Shown piece by piece: positions 25,735 to 33,078 of a DNA stretch of 64,000 nt (position 1 is its first letter; every line of letters starts with the position of its first letter). Both the position numbers and the translations under genes were made by a program. Under the pieces are notes generated by a model. The model ran no database searches, was not told where the DNA came from, and saw only the letters and a list, made by a program, of their open reading frames with translations. Source of the stretch: CAWACP01 sp963832965 (GTDB taxonomy: Bacteria; Acidobacteriota; Terriglobia; Bryobacterales; Bryobacteraceae). The DNA is taken from NCBI GenBank assembly GCA_963832965.1, contig CAWHVW010000005.1, positions 1,302,001 to 1,366,000 of the forward strand. The letters run 5' to 3'.

Positions 25735-27036
25735 ATGACGGATGCCCAGGCGGTGCGTTGTCGGAAGCGGCTGGAGCAGTTTCTGGTGGACCTTTTGGAA
25801 CCGGTGGGCCGGAGTGAGCGGCGGCATTGGGGAGAAGTATACGTGCGCAGCCTGCTGTTGGATGGCGAACGAAAATCCATCGAGCCGTTGGCCACCCGGC
25901 TTCCAGAGGGAAACGTGCAGGCCATGCAGCAGTTTATCGGGCAGAGTCCGTGGGAGTGCAACCCGGTTTGGGAACGATTGGGAAAACGAATGACGGCCGA
26001 ACTGGAGCCGGATTCGGCCTGGGTGGTAGATGATACCGGGTTTCCCAAGCAGGGCACGCACTCGGTGGCGGTGGAGCGGCAGTACTCGGGAACGTTAGGA
26101 AAGACAGGCAACTGCCAGATCGCAGTGAGCGTTCATCATGTGGGCGAACAAGGCAATGTACCGTTGGGATGGCGGCTGTATTTGCCGGAGAGCTGGGCCA
26201 ACGACGCTCAGCGCCGGCGCGAGGCGGGCATTCCGGAGGGAATCGTCTTCCGCAAGAAGTGGGAACTGGCGCTGGAGATCATCGATCAGATCCGTGAGTG
26301 GGGCCTGCCGGATCGAGTGGTGTTGGGCGATGCCGGTTACGGAGATGGGACCGAATTCCGCGAAGAATTGGAAAGGCGGAAACTGCAATACGCAGTGGGT
26401 GTCCTGCCGCAAGTCGGAGTGTGGCTCAAGCCGCCCCAGATCGCGGCGCTGAAAACGACCGACAAAGGACGCCCACCGACGGCGGCCCGCTACGGGGATC
26501 AACGGCCGACCACCGCGCAAGAGGCGGCTAGGCAAGCAAAAGGTTGGAGGAAGATTCGCTGGCGCGAAGGGAGTAAAGGTTGGTTGGAGTCGCGTTTCTG
26601 GGCGGTTCGCGTGCAACCGTCCCATCGGTATCAGCACGGCCGACCGCCGGGTAAGGAGGTATGGTTATTGGCGGAGTGGCCGGAGTCGGAAAAGGCGCCC
26701 ATCAAGTACTGCCTATGCGATCTTCCCGCCGACTACTCGCTGCGGCGTATGGTACGGCTCGTCAAATGCCGCTGGAAGATCGAGCAGGACTACCACCAAC
26801 TCAAAGAAGAACTCGGCCTGGATCACTACGAAGGTCGCAACTGGCAAGGATGGCACCATCACGTCACCATGGTCATGGTCGCGCACGCCTTCCTCACTTT
26901 GGAAACACTACGCGGCAAAAAAACTTCTGGGTGGACCCTGCCGAAGACGCGACGTGAGATTCAATACATCTTGTTCACCTGGACTGGCAGGTGCGCTTAC
27001 TGTGGGGCTGCGGCGAGAAATCCGCGCAGTCCTTAA
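25735..27036 (+). CDS. IS701-family transposase
   Basis: A 433-residue DDE transposase. The catalytic acidic residues are in SAWVVDDTGFPKQGTHSVAV (first Asp near residue 100), RVVLGDAGYGDGTEFRE (second Asp near 205) and QDYHQLKEELGLDHYEGRNW (Glu near 360). The family signature is the VDDTGFPKQG segment together with the DYHQLKEELGLDHYEGR block. The gene runs from just inside the left repeat to 1 bp before the right repeat, with no frameshift or stop. I chose the ATG at 25735 (MTDAQAVRCRKRLEQF); a TTG 6 bp earlier is in frame. It carries its own strong promoter and probably an untreated leaderless mRNA. Confidence 0.93.
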   Translation: MTDAQAVRCRKRLEQFLVDLLEPVGRSERRHWGEVYVRSLLLDGERKSIEPLATRLPEGNVQAMQQFIGQSPWECNPVWERLGKRMTAELEPDSAWVVDDTGFPKQGTHSVAVERQYSGTLGKTGNCQIAVSVHHVGEQGNVPLGWRLYLPESWANDAQRRREAGIPEGIVFRKKWELALEIIDQIREWGLPDRVVLGDAGYGDGTEFREELERRKLQYAVGVLPQVGVWLKPPQIAALKTTDKGRPPTAARYGDQRPTTAQEAARQAKGWRKIRWREGSKGWLESRFWAVRVQPSHRYQHGRPPGKEVWLLAEWPESEKAPIKYCLCDLPADYSLRRMVRLVKCRWKIEQDYHQLKEELGLDHYEGRNWQGWHHHVTMVMVAHAFLTLETLRGKKTSGWTLPKTRREIQYILFTWTGRCAYCGAAARNPRSP

Positions 27037-27037
27037 C

Positions 27038-27053
27038 ACTTAACGTAGTAATA
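27038..27053 (-). repeat. IS right terminal inverted repeat
   Basis: Perfect complement of 25684-25699, followed by the second TTAA target copy at 27054-27057. Confidence 0.88.
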
Positions 27054-27057
27054 TTAA

Positions 27058-27232
27058 GGCTCCGGCGCTCACCCGAACCCTGAGGGCCCTGCACGTTTCT
27101 GAACCCCAGGTCGCTGCTGTCCGGTCCAGCCTGGAAAAGGGCGTATGGACTGAGATCGCCAGCGGATTCGCGCAAAGAGTTTTCAGCGCCCCGGAGCTGA
27201 TCGCGGCCGGCTTTGAGGCGGCCGATCGGTAA
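27058..27232 (+). pseudogene. Displaced 3' end of the interrupted HigA-like antitoxin gene
   Basis: Joining 25683 directly to 27058 keeps the antitoxin frame: ...STRPL-K-APALTRTLRALHVSEPQVAAV... to EAADR and a TAA at 27230-27232. The 58 codons use mostly G or C in third positions, like the neighbours. The result is a helix-rich C-terminal extension. In the present sequence it has no start and follows the IS, so it is a cut-off fragment. Confidence 0.6.
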
Positions 27233-27370
27233 CATTATTAGGGCGGGGTGACAGCGACGTGACACCTGACCGGGTCTCCTCGTAGTCCACCCGGTCTCGA
27301 ACCTTACACCATTGGGACCATCGTCCCATTGATAAGCCGCGGCAAATGCTCCACGATTGGTGAAAGTCGC
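27233..27370 (+). promoter_or_regulatory. Upstream region of the AAA+ gene with two inverted repeats
   Basis: CCGGGT/ACCCGG (27270-27275 and 27289-27294, 13-nt loop) and TGGGAC/GTCCCA (27313-27318 and 27323-27328, 4-nt loop) precede the AAA+ gene. They could be operator or leader structures. No consensus promoter is obvious. Confidence 0.3.
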
Positions 27371-28711
27371 ATGAGCGCCCTTCCCATTTCCGAACTGCCC
27401 ATGACCGAGGGTCCGGTCCTTTGCCGCGAAGAAGAAGAGATCGTTCCGCCGGTACCGGAGACGATAGCCGAGACCGGTCTCGCCGAGAGCATCATCGAGC
27501 AACTGATTCTGAAGAATCTCTTCTTTCGCAGCGAGATTCTCGGACGGGAGCTGGCCTCCTGCATCGGCTTCAAGTTCAGCCTGATCGAGTCCATCGTGGA
27601 TTCCCTCAAACACCAACACCTGGTGCAGGTGAAGCGCTCGCTGGGCATGGGGAACGCGTCCTCCATCTTTACGCTCTCGGAAGCGGGAAGGACCATGGCG
27701 CGCGAATTTCTCGATCTGAACCAGTACACGGGACCGGCTCCGGTTCCGCTGTTTCAATACTCCATTCTGGTCCGCAAACAGCGCCGCCAACCGGGCTGGC
27801 TCACGCCGGAAGGGCTGGCGCACACCTACCGCAAAATGGTGCTGACTCCGGAGATCCTGTCGCACGTGGGACCGGCGGTGGGGTCGGGAAACTCATTTCT
27901 CATCTACGGCCAGCCCGGCAATGGCAAGACCTACCTGGCTGAGGCCCTGGTGAATGTGGACGACACGTCCATCTACATCCCCTACGCCATCGAGTCGCAG
28001 GGGCACATCATTCAGGTTTATGATCCCATCTACCACCAGCGCATCGACGATGAAGAAGCTTCCTCGGTGTTTGCCTTTGAACCGTCCTGGGACAAGCGCT
28101 TCGCGCGGTGCCGCCGGCCGTTCATCGTCACCGGTGGAGAGCTGTCGCTGGAGATGCTGGATCTCAACTACAACTCCACATCGAAGATCTATGACGCGCC
28201 GTTTCAGGTGAAGGCCAACAACGGAATCTATCTGATCGACGACTTCGGCCGCCAGCGGGCCACTCCGGCCGAAGTGTTGAATCGCTGGATCGTGCCGATG
28301 GAGCGGCGGGTGGACTACTTGTCGTTCCACAGCGGCGGCAAGATGACCGTGCCTTTCGAAGCATTCCTGATTTTCTCCAGCAACCTGCGGCCGGAGCAGC
28401 TCGGCGACGAGGCGTTCCTGCGCCGCATTCAGTACAAGATGCTGCTGCGCAATCCCGGCGAAAGGGAGTTCGCCGAGATCTTCCGCCAGTTTTGCCGTTC
28501 GCGCGAGCTGGCCTTCTCCGAAGCGCAGTTGGAGCGGTTCATCGACAAACATTACCGCCGCACAAAGAAGGTGTTCCGGCGATGTCATCCGCGCGACGTG
28601 CTCTCGCACGCCGTGAATCTGATCCACTTCGAAAGGCGGGCGAAGGTGCTCACCGACGACCTGCTTGACCGCGCGTTCGAGAGCTGCTTCCTGCAGGAGA
28701 CCGACGAGTAG
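27371..28711 (+). CDS. AAA+ ATPase with N-terminal winged-helix domain, uncharacterised
   Basis: A 446-residue soluble protein. Residues ~35-115 (SIIEQLILKNLFFRSEILGR, DSLKHQHLVQVKRSLG, SSIFTLSEAGRTMAREFL) look like a winged-helix module. The ATPase follows with Walker A (YGQPGNGKTYLAEAL, ~residue 180), Walker B ending in Asp-Asp (GIYLIDDFGRQR), sensor 1 (FLIFSSNLRPE) and an arginine-finger-like FLRRIQYKM. The C-terminal lid contains RCHPRDVLSHAVNLIHFERRA. I know of no assigned function for this architecture. It stands alone between the IS-disrupted TA pair and the ankyrin gene. The ATG at 27371 (MSALPISELPM) is preferred over an upstream TTG/ATG because conservation-like sequence begins after it. 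Confidence 0.75.
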   Translation: MSALPISELPMTEGPVLCREEEEIVPPVPETIAETGLAESIIEQLILKNLFFRSEILGRELASCIGFKFSLIESIVDSLKHQHLVQVKRSLGMGNASSIFTLSEAGRTMAREFLDLNQYTGPAPVPLFQYSILVRKQRRQPGWLTPEGLAHTYRKMVLTPEILSHVGPAVGSGNSFLIYGQPGNGKTYLAEALVNVDDTSIYIPYAIESQGHIIQVYDPIYHQRIDDEEASSVFAFEPSWDKRFARCRRPFIVTGGELSLEMLDLNYNSTSKIYDAPFQVKANNGIYLIDDFGRQRATPAEVLNRWIVPMERRVDYLSFHSGGKMTVPFEAFLIFSSNLRPEQLGDEAFLRRIQYKMLLRNPGEREFAEIFRQFCRSRELAFSEAQLERFIDKHYRRTKKVFRRCHPRDVLSHAVNLIHFERRAKVLTDDLLDRAFESCFLQETDE

Positions 28712-28745
28712 CGGCCTGGGGCGCAACGAGACGGCGATTTGTACC

Positions 28746-28780
28746 CGCTCGGTAACCCTCGCGGTTCGGTCAGGAGCGGC
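28746..28780 (+). repeat. Palindrome 3' of the AAA+ gene, related to the CCGTNACCG family
   Basis: CCGCTC (28746-28751) and GAGCGG (28775-28780) enclose GGTAACCCTCGCGGTTCGG, which shares the CTCGCGGTTCGGT core with the copies at 20132, 55966, 56244 and 62636. It lies 34 bp after the AAA+ stop and could end its transcript. Confidence 0.5.
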
Positions 28781-28785
28781 GCGGC

Positions 28786-28878
28786 CTAGTTGTGCAGGTG
28801 ATGCATGATGGCGCAACTGATATGTCCCAGGACAAACCAGAACACCGCTTCGAGCACCCTCTTGTAACGCGGTCTCAT
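28786..28878 (-). CDS. Possible 30-residue membrane peptide coupled to the ankyrin gene
   Basis: The ATG (28876-28878) overlaps the TGA of the ankyrin gene (ATGA). The predicted peptide begins MRPRYKRVLEAVFWFVLG and ends HHLHN. A basic start, one hydrophobic segment (VLEAVFWFVLGHISCAIM) and a His-rich end would suit a single-pass membrane peptide. Overlapping start/stop geometry is what real coupled genes show elsewhere in this window (egtB-egtD, hpnH, mfd). Against it, the frame is only 30 codons and nothing is known of homologues. Function unknown. Confidence 0.4.
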   Translation of the reverse strand: MRPRYKRVLEAVFWFVLGHISCAIMHHLHN

Positions 28879-30428
28879 ACCAAACCCTCCTCGTAGCGCC
28901 GCAGAACGTCGCGCGCCGCCTGGCTCGCTTCCAGATCGTCGGTGAGCCTGGGCGGTTTCGCGCCGGCATCGATCAGCGTCTGCACGGTGGCCGCGTAGTC
29001 TCCGGTTTGCCGATGCCAACTGTTTTCGGAGCCGTGCAACGCCGCCCCGAGCGCGCTGAGTTTGTACTGGCGATCCTTCAGGTCGACTTGCGGATGATAC
29101 CGCAGAATCTCGCGGACCATTTCCGCGTTGCCATGCCAGGCGGCCCATTGCAGGGGCGTCAGGGTGTGCTCGCCGGTTGTGTCCACCGGCCAGCCCGCGG
29201 CCAGCATGAGCCGCACGGCGTCGAAGTTGTTGCTTTGCGCGGCATCCGGAAGGCGGCGGCGGTCGTCATCCGACAGGGTTTCGAGCAGATTCGGATGAGC
29301 GGCCAGCAGGGCGCGGAAGATGCCTTCGTCTCCCAGCTCGCATGCCTGCGCCAGCTTCACGTCCTCCGGGCTGCGCTCGATGAGGAGTCGAAAAATCTTT
29401 TCGTGGCCGAAGTCGCGCGCCACCAGATGAGGGGTTTTCTTCGGCCCGAAGATCTGAATATAGATTGTGCCTTCGCTGCGCGCATCCTGTTTCGGAAAAT
29501 ACTCTTCGGTGACCCGCGTTCGGATGCACGCGGGGTCGTTGTCCAGATGCCGGCGCACCAGCGGAAGATCGCCGAGGGCGGTGGCCATCAGGATGTCCAT
29601 ATGGCAGCCGCGAGATACGAGATACCGGGCGATGTCCTGACGGTCCCGCGTGTAGTGGCGGGCCTGCACCACGCGAACCATGTGCTGGGCAGGGGTCGAT
29701 TCGTGCAGGTTGTCACGGGCATCCATGTCCGCGCCGTGTTCGACCAGGAACTGGGCGATCTCTACGGTGGACGCGAAGTGCAGCGGCGTCTGGCCATTGG
29801 CGCCGCGCGCGCCGACGGCTTCGGGATTCGCGGTCACCAGGTCGCGCAGATTGTCGAGCATGCCGAGGCGCGCCGACGAATGCGCATCCACCGCCGCGCC
29901 GCGCTCGATGAGAAACGCGGCCATGTCCGGCGAGCACTCATCCAGAACGCCGACGCCCCCGGCCCACCAGTGGCTTCTGGCGTTGATGTCCGCGCCGGAT
30001 TGAAGGAGCACGTCGATGGTATTCCGATCGCTCCGCTGAACGGCCGCGAGCAGGGCCTGCATGCCCGCGCCGTAATTGGCCAGCGGTTCGTTCAGGTGCG
30101 CCTTCAGCTCGGGGTGGTCTGCGAGCACGTGCGCCGTCTTGCCGGCGTCGCTGGCGCGAATCGCCGCGCAGAGCACCTCAGCGGGCTCCAGCACGCGCGT
30201 CAGGCTTTCCACGTGCTCCTTGAGCTTCGGCCAGGTGGCAAAGCCGTAGTCGCGCGCGATCACGTGTTGCGCGTCAGCAAGCTTCAAGCTCGCGGCCGTG
30301 TGGAAGGAAACGAAAGAGCGGAAGCGCTCCGTCGCGGCGGCGTCACCCTGCTGCACTTCGCGCAGCAGATCTTTGGCCTGTTTCTTAAGATGATCGAGGT
30401 TGGGTTTTGCGGGTAGTTCGAGAGACAT
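28875..30428 (-). CDS. Ankyrin-repeat protein
   Basis: A 517-residue cytoplasmic protein (no signal peptide or membrane segment). The N-terminus LDHLKKQAKDLLREVQQGD followed by IARDYGFATWPKLKEHVESL is a recurring opening of bacterial ankyrin proteins. At least eight ankyrin repeats follow, e.g. GAGMQALLAAVQRSDRNTID, NGQTPLHFASTVEIAQFLV, and LTPLQWAAWHGNAEMVREIL. Ankyrin proteins act as protein-binding scaffolds; the partner is unknown. AGGAGG stands 4 bp before the ATG at 30428. A possible 30-residue gene overlaps its stop codon. Confidence 0.85.
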   Translation of the reverse strand: MSLELPAKPNLDHLKKQAKDLLREVQQGDAAATERFRSFVSFHTAASLKLADAQHVIARDYGFATWPKLKEHVESLTRVLEPAEVLCAAIRASDAGKTAHVLADHPELKAHLNEPLANYGAGMQALLAAVQRSDRNTIDVLLQSGADINARSHWWAGGVGVLDECSPDMAAFLIERGAAVDAHSSARLGMLDNLRDLVTANPEAVGARGANGQTPLHFASTVEIAQFLVEHGADMDARDNLHESTPAQHMVRVVQARHYTRDRQDIARYLVSRGCHMDILMATALGDLPLVRRHLDNDPACIRTRVTEEYFPKQDARSEGTIYIQIFGPKKTPHLVARDFGHEKIFRLLIERSPEDVKLAQACELGDEGIFRALLAAHPNLLETLSDDDRRRLPDAAQSNNFDAVRLMLAAGWPVDTTGEHTLTPLQWAAWHGNAEMVREILRYHPQVDLKDRQYKLSALGAALHGSENSWHRQTGDYAATVQTLIDAGAKPPRLTDDLEASQAARDVLRRYEEGLV

Positions 30429-30600
30429 CACTCCTCCTTCTTGTCGCCCGGTGTCCGCTATGACGGGCAGAAGTGAGGTTGATGTTCGGTACAGCCTGAC
30501 AGCTCAGGTGGGATGGTCCCTTTCCGCGGACGGGATGCAGCCTGGATGCAGTTCCAGTATAGTCCAGCGGTTGCGAATCTGCACAGGGTTCCTGCGCCCG

Positions 30601-30786
30601 TCAGGATGGTTGGGCGGTCTTCTTCGTCCGCGTTTTCGTCCTGGTCCTGACGAACGGGCCGTGCTGACGCTTGCCGATTTCCGGCGCCGGTTTTGTCTTC
30701 TTAGTCTTTGTGGGGGCTTCGTCGGCTATCAGTGAAATGCCAAGGCCGAGAGACAGGCTCAGCGCGAGACGCATGAGTTTCTTCAC
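30601..30786 (-). CDS. Small secreted basic protein
   Basis: A 61-residue protein that starts at GTG 30786, with AAGGAG about 10 bp upstream. It has a typical signal peptide (MKKLMRLALSLSLGLGISLIADEA). The mature ~38 residues are very rich in Lys, Arg and Thr (TKTKKTKPAPEIGK, RTRTKTRTKKTAQPS). Such small cationic periplasmic proteins are common in Acidobacteria and unassigned; nucleic acid or peptidoglycan binding would be a guess. The next 170 bp upstream (30432-30600 lies on its other side) contain no other recognisable gene. Confidence 0.6.
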   Translation of the reverse strand: MKKLMRLALSLSLGLGISLIADEAPTKTKKTKPAPEIGKRQHGPFVRTRTKTRTKKTAQPS

Positions 30787-30858
30787 AGTGCGGATTCTCC
30801 TTTTGTGGGCGCGCTTCGAGGGATGGCGCGACTCCCGATGGTGGCATGACTGGCGGGT

Positions 30859-31467
30859 TCAAAACAAGTACTTCGCCAGCAACAGCTTTAGCTCAGCGAT
30901 CACCTGCGCGCGCTCGGCGTCGCCGGGCTGCTCGTAGGCGTAGGCGATGAGCCGGTCGCCGGTCTCGCTGACGATGCGCAGCTTCAGATCCAGATCGGGA
31001 GGCGCCTCGATTCCCAGCCGCTCGAGGACGAACCGCCGGACGATGGCCGCCGGGCCGACGTCCGGCCGCACCTGACGCTCCCGCGTGGTGGCGCTGACGT
31101 GCCGTCCGAGCGCAATGGTGCGGAAGTCGGGGTGAGCGTCGAGAAAAGCCACGTACGCGTCAATCACCAGGTCGAGAAATGCCGGGGCTTCCAGGCCGTC
31201 GGACGCGGCGAGGCACTTTTCGAGCGAAGCGCGAAACTCTTCCACCCTCTGGACGGCGATGCCGTCGATGATGGCCTGCTTGTCGGGGAAGAAGCGGTAG
31301 AGCGCGCCGACGGAGACGCCCGCCTCCGCGGCGATGCGGCTGGTGGTGATGTCCTCAAGCGGGACCCGGCCCAGCAGCGCCGTAGCGGCGCGGAAGATCT
31401 GCTGCACGGTGCCGCTGCTGCGGCCCTGCACGGGTATGCGGCGCACCGGGCTTGGCTTCGGCATCAT
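30859..31467 (-). CDS. TetR/AcrR-family transcriptional regulator
   Basis: A 202-residue one-component regulator. The N-terminal TetR helix-turn-helix is clear: TVQQIFRAATALLGRVPLED, ITTSRIAAEAGVSVGALYRF, FPDKQAIIDGI. The C-terminal part is an all-helical ligand domain (FLDLVIDAYVAFLDAHPDF, AELKLLLAKYLF). The ATG at 31467 (MMPKPSPVRR) has AAGG upstream; a longer in-frame start at 31503 would overlap the neighbouring gene. The gene lies 10 bp after the secreted beta-rich protein gene on the same strand, so the two may share a transcript. Target and ligand unknown. Confidence 0.85.
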   Translation of the reverse strand: MMPKPSPVRRIPVQGRSSGTVQQIFRAATALLGRVPLEDITTSRIAAEAGVSVGALYRFFPDKQAIIDGIAVQRVEEFRASLEKCLAASDGLEAPAFLDLVIDAYVAFLDAHPDFRTIALGRHVSATTRERQVRPDVGPAAIVRRFVLERLGIEAPPDLDLKLRIVSETGDRLIAYAYEQPGDAERAQVIAELKLLLAKYLF

Positions 31468-31477
31468 CGCGGTTGCC

Positions 31478-32860
31478 TTAGAATGGCTCCGCGCCCACCA
31501 CATACACCGGAAGCGAAGTGAAGGCCCCGGTGGGATTGAAGCGGAGCCCGATTACCGAGAAGGTGGGCAATGAAGCGACGTGCGCACCGGCCCGATGTCC
31601 CGCGACGGAGTCGTCCACGAGCTGGGAGGAGAGCTCCAGAGTACCCTGCTGCCCGGCGCTCTGAGGAAACTGGGTGGTTAGCGCGAACGCCGCGTGACCG
31701 AGAGCGGGAATGCTGGGGAGCGACGCCGACACGGTCTCACCCGACGCCAGCAACAGGTTCGCCGAGATGGTCTCCGCGGCGTCGCTGGCGTTCGCTATGG
31801 CGATGCTGGTGGTAAAGCCGGGCGAATTGTCGAAGGAGACCAGAAAGCTCGACGCTGGAGCCGCCGCGAGGGCCGTTCCATCCTGGTTCTGGCGGCCGGG
31901 GACGTGCAGCGTAAAGATCGCGTACGCCAATACGCCGGAGCCGGCGATTAGTTCTCCAAAGCCCTGAGTGAGGGCAGATGCCGTGCCCGGCGTTTGCAGG
32001 AAGACCGTTGCGCCGGGAGCCAGTTGCAGGTTGGAAGCGGAAACGGCTCCCACAAGCGGCAGGGTCCAAGGTTGCGTGTCCCCGGCGGCATCGATTGCCT
32101 GGTAGAACTGCAACGTCGCTTGTTCCGCCGTAGTATTGGTGTTGGTGACCGCAAGAGTGGTTTGCCATGAGCCGCCATCGACAACCTGGGGAATGATCGA
32201 ATTTGTGGTCGTGCCGCTTGAAATTGGCACGCCGGTGACGTCAAATGCGACTCCAGGCGGGTTCAAGCTCAAGACGGGAAAAGGTGAATCGGGCGGATAG
32301 TTGAGATCGACATTGGCCTCCGCAAAGGCGGACCCGTTGAAAGCTACACCTGCCGCCGTTAGCGGCGGGACGGGCAAATCTCCAATGGTCCAGCCGGTTC
32401 CCCCGATGAGCTCGTACCCTGCCGCGATCAGATAGTAGGTCCCTGGCGGAAGCGTCAGCCCTGAGAATAGTTGCAGTTCGGGAGTTGACCCGCTGTTTCC
32501 AAGCGGAAGCGGCACGACGGCCTGTGCAACCACTGAGGCCGACGAAGCGCCCGGGCCCTCCTGGGTTGTAAGATACCGGAATACTGAACTCGGGACCGAG
32601 GGGCTCGTATATAGGAACGCGCTGATCGTCACATCGCTGAATCCGACCGTCGACGTCCACGACGTCATTCCGAACTGGGTTGAAGTAATCGCATCGCCGG
32701 CTCCGCTGCCGGGTCCGGTGCCCTGGCCAACCGACACAATAGTGACCGGGCTCTGCGGGAATGCTGGCACGGCGAGCATACCCAACAGGGCTATCGGTAA
32801 TGCACGGCGAGGATTGAACCCAACCGTCGCCCTCCGGAACTGACGAAGTGCGCGGGTCAT
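31478..32860 (-). CDS. Secreted beta-rich hypothetical protein
   Basis: A 460-residue protein with an Arg-rich signal peptide (MTRALRQFRRATVGF then ALPIALLGMLAVPAFPQS). The mature part is low in Cys/Lys and rich in Ser, Thr, Gly and Val. An N-terminal PEP-CTERM-like or lectin-like segment (GDAITSTQFGMTSWTSTVGF, LTLPPGTYYLIAAGYELIG) is followed by two similar Ig-like segments (WQTTLAVTNTNTTAEQATLQ and FTTSIAIANASDAAETISAN). The latter pattern recurs in many Acidobacterial secreted proteins. Function unknown; a cell-surface or extracellular role is likely. The ATG at 32860 has GGGAG upstream. Confidence 0.7.
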   Translation of the reverse strand: MTRALRQFRRATVGFNPRRALPIALLGMLAVPAFPQSPVTIVSVGQGTGPGSGAGDAITSTQFGMTSWTSTVGFSDVTISAFLYTSPSVPSSVFRYLTTQEGPGASSASVVAQAVVPLPLGNSGSTPELQLFSGLTLPPGTYYLIAAGYELIGGTGWTIGDLPVPPLTAAGVAFNGSAFAEANVDLNYPPDSPFPVLSLNPPGVAFDVTGVPISSGTTTNSIIPQVVDGGSWQTTLAVTNTNTTAEQATLQFYQAIDAAGDTQPWTLPLVGAVSASNLQLAPGATVFLQTPGTASALTQGFGELIAGSGVLAYAIFTLHVPGRQNQDGTALAAAPASSFLVSFDNSPGFTTSIAIANASDAAETISANLLLASGETVSASLPSIPALGHAAFALTTQFPQSAGQQGTLELSSQLVDDSVAGHRAGAHVASLPTFSVIGLRFNPTGAFTSLPVYVVGAEPF

Positions 32861-33003
32861 CCGCTCCCGACCTTTAGGCGCGTATCGCGTCGAGTAATTG
32901 TAGCACCGGGCTGTTCGGGCTTCTCCGGCCCGAAACCAGCCACGGGTATGTACCCGGCTCCCGGTTGCGGGCCGGCCCTTACCGCAGCACGCGACATGGA
33001 GGA

Positions 33004-33033
33004 TTGACATTTCGACTGAATCAATGGTAAAAG
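33004..33033 (+). promoter_or_regulatory. Candidate hpnH promoter
   Basis: TTGACA (33004-33009) and TAAAAG (33028-33033) are 18 bp apart; transcription would start near 33040. The -35 is a perfect consensus. Confidence 0.5.
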
Positions 33034-33060
33034 CGAAAGAGAATTCGCTTTCGCGAATTC
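33033..33060 (+). promoter_or_regulatory. Two mutually exclusive hairpins in the hpnH leader
   Basis: GCGAAAG/CTTTCGC (33033-33039 and 33048-33054) and GAATTCG/CGAATTC (33041-33047 and 33054-33060) interlock, so only one can form at a time. They end 3 bp before the GAGGAGG ribosome binding site (33064-33070). They could be a repressor operator or an RNA switch affecting hpnH. Confidence 0.4.
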
Positions 33061-33078
33061 GCCGAGGAGGACCGCCGG

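Larger units (their letters stand above)
25684..27053 (+). mobile_element. Complete IS701-family insertion sequence (1,370 bp)
   Basis: The element has perfect 16-bp terminal inverted repeats (TATTACTACGTTAAGT at 25684-25699 and its complement at 27038-27053). It is flanked on both sides by TTAA (25680-25683 and 27054-27057), which fits the 4-bp YTAR target duplication known for IS701. Because TTAA is its own complement, the repeat could also be counted as part of longer 21-bp ends with CTTAA. A single transposase gene fills the element. Intact ends, an intact gene and intact target duplication suggest a recent insertion. It lies inside the 3' part of a HigA-like antitoxin gene. Confidence 0.9.
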
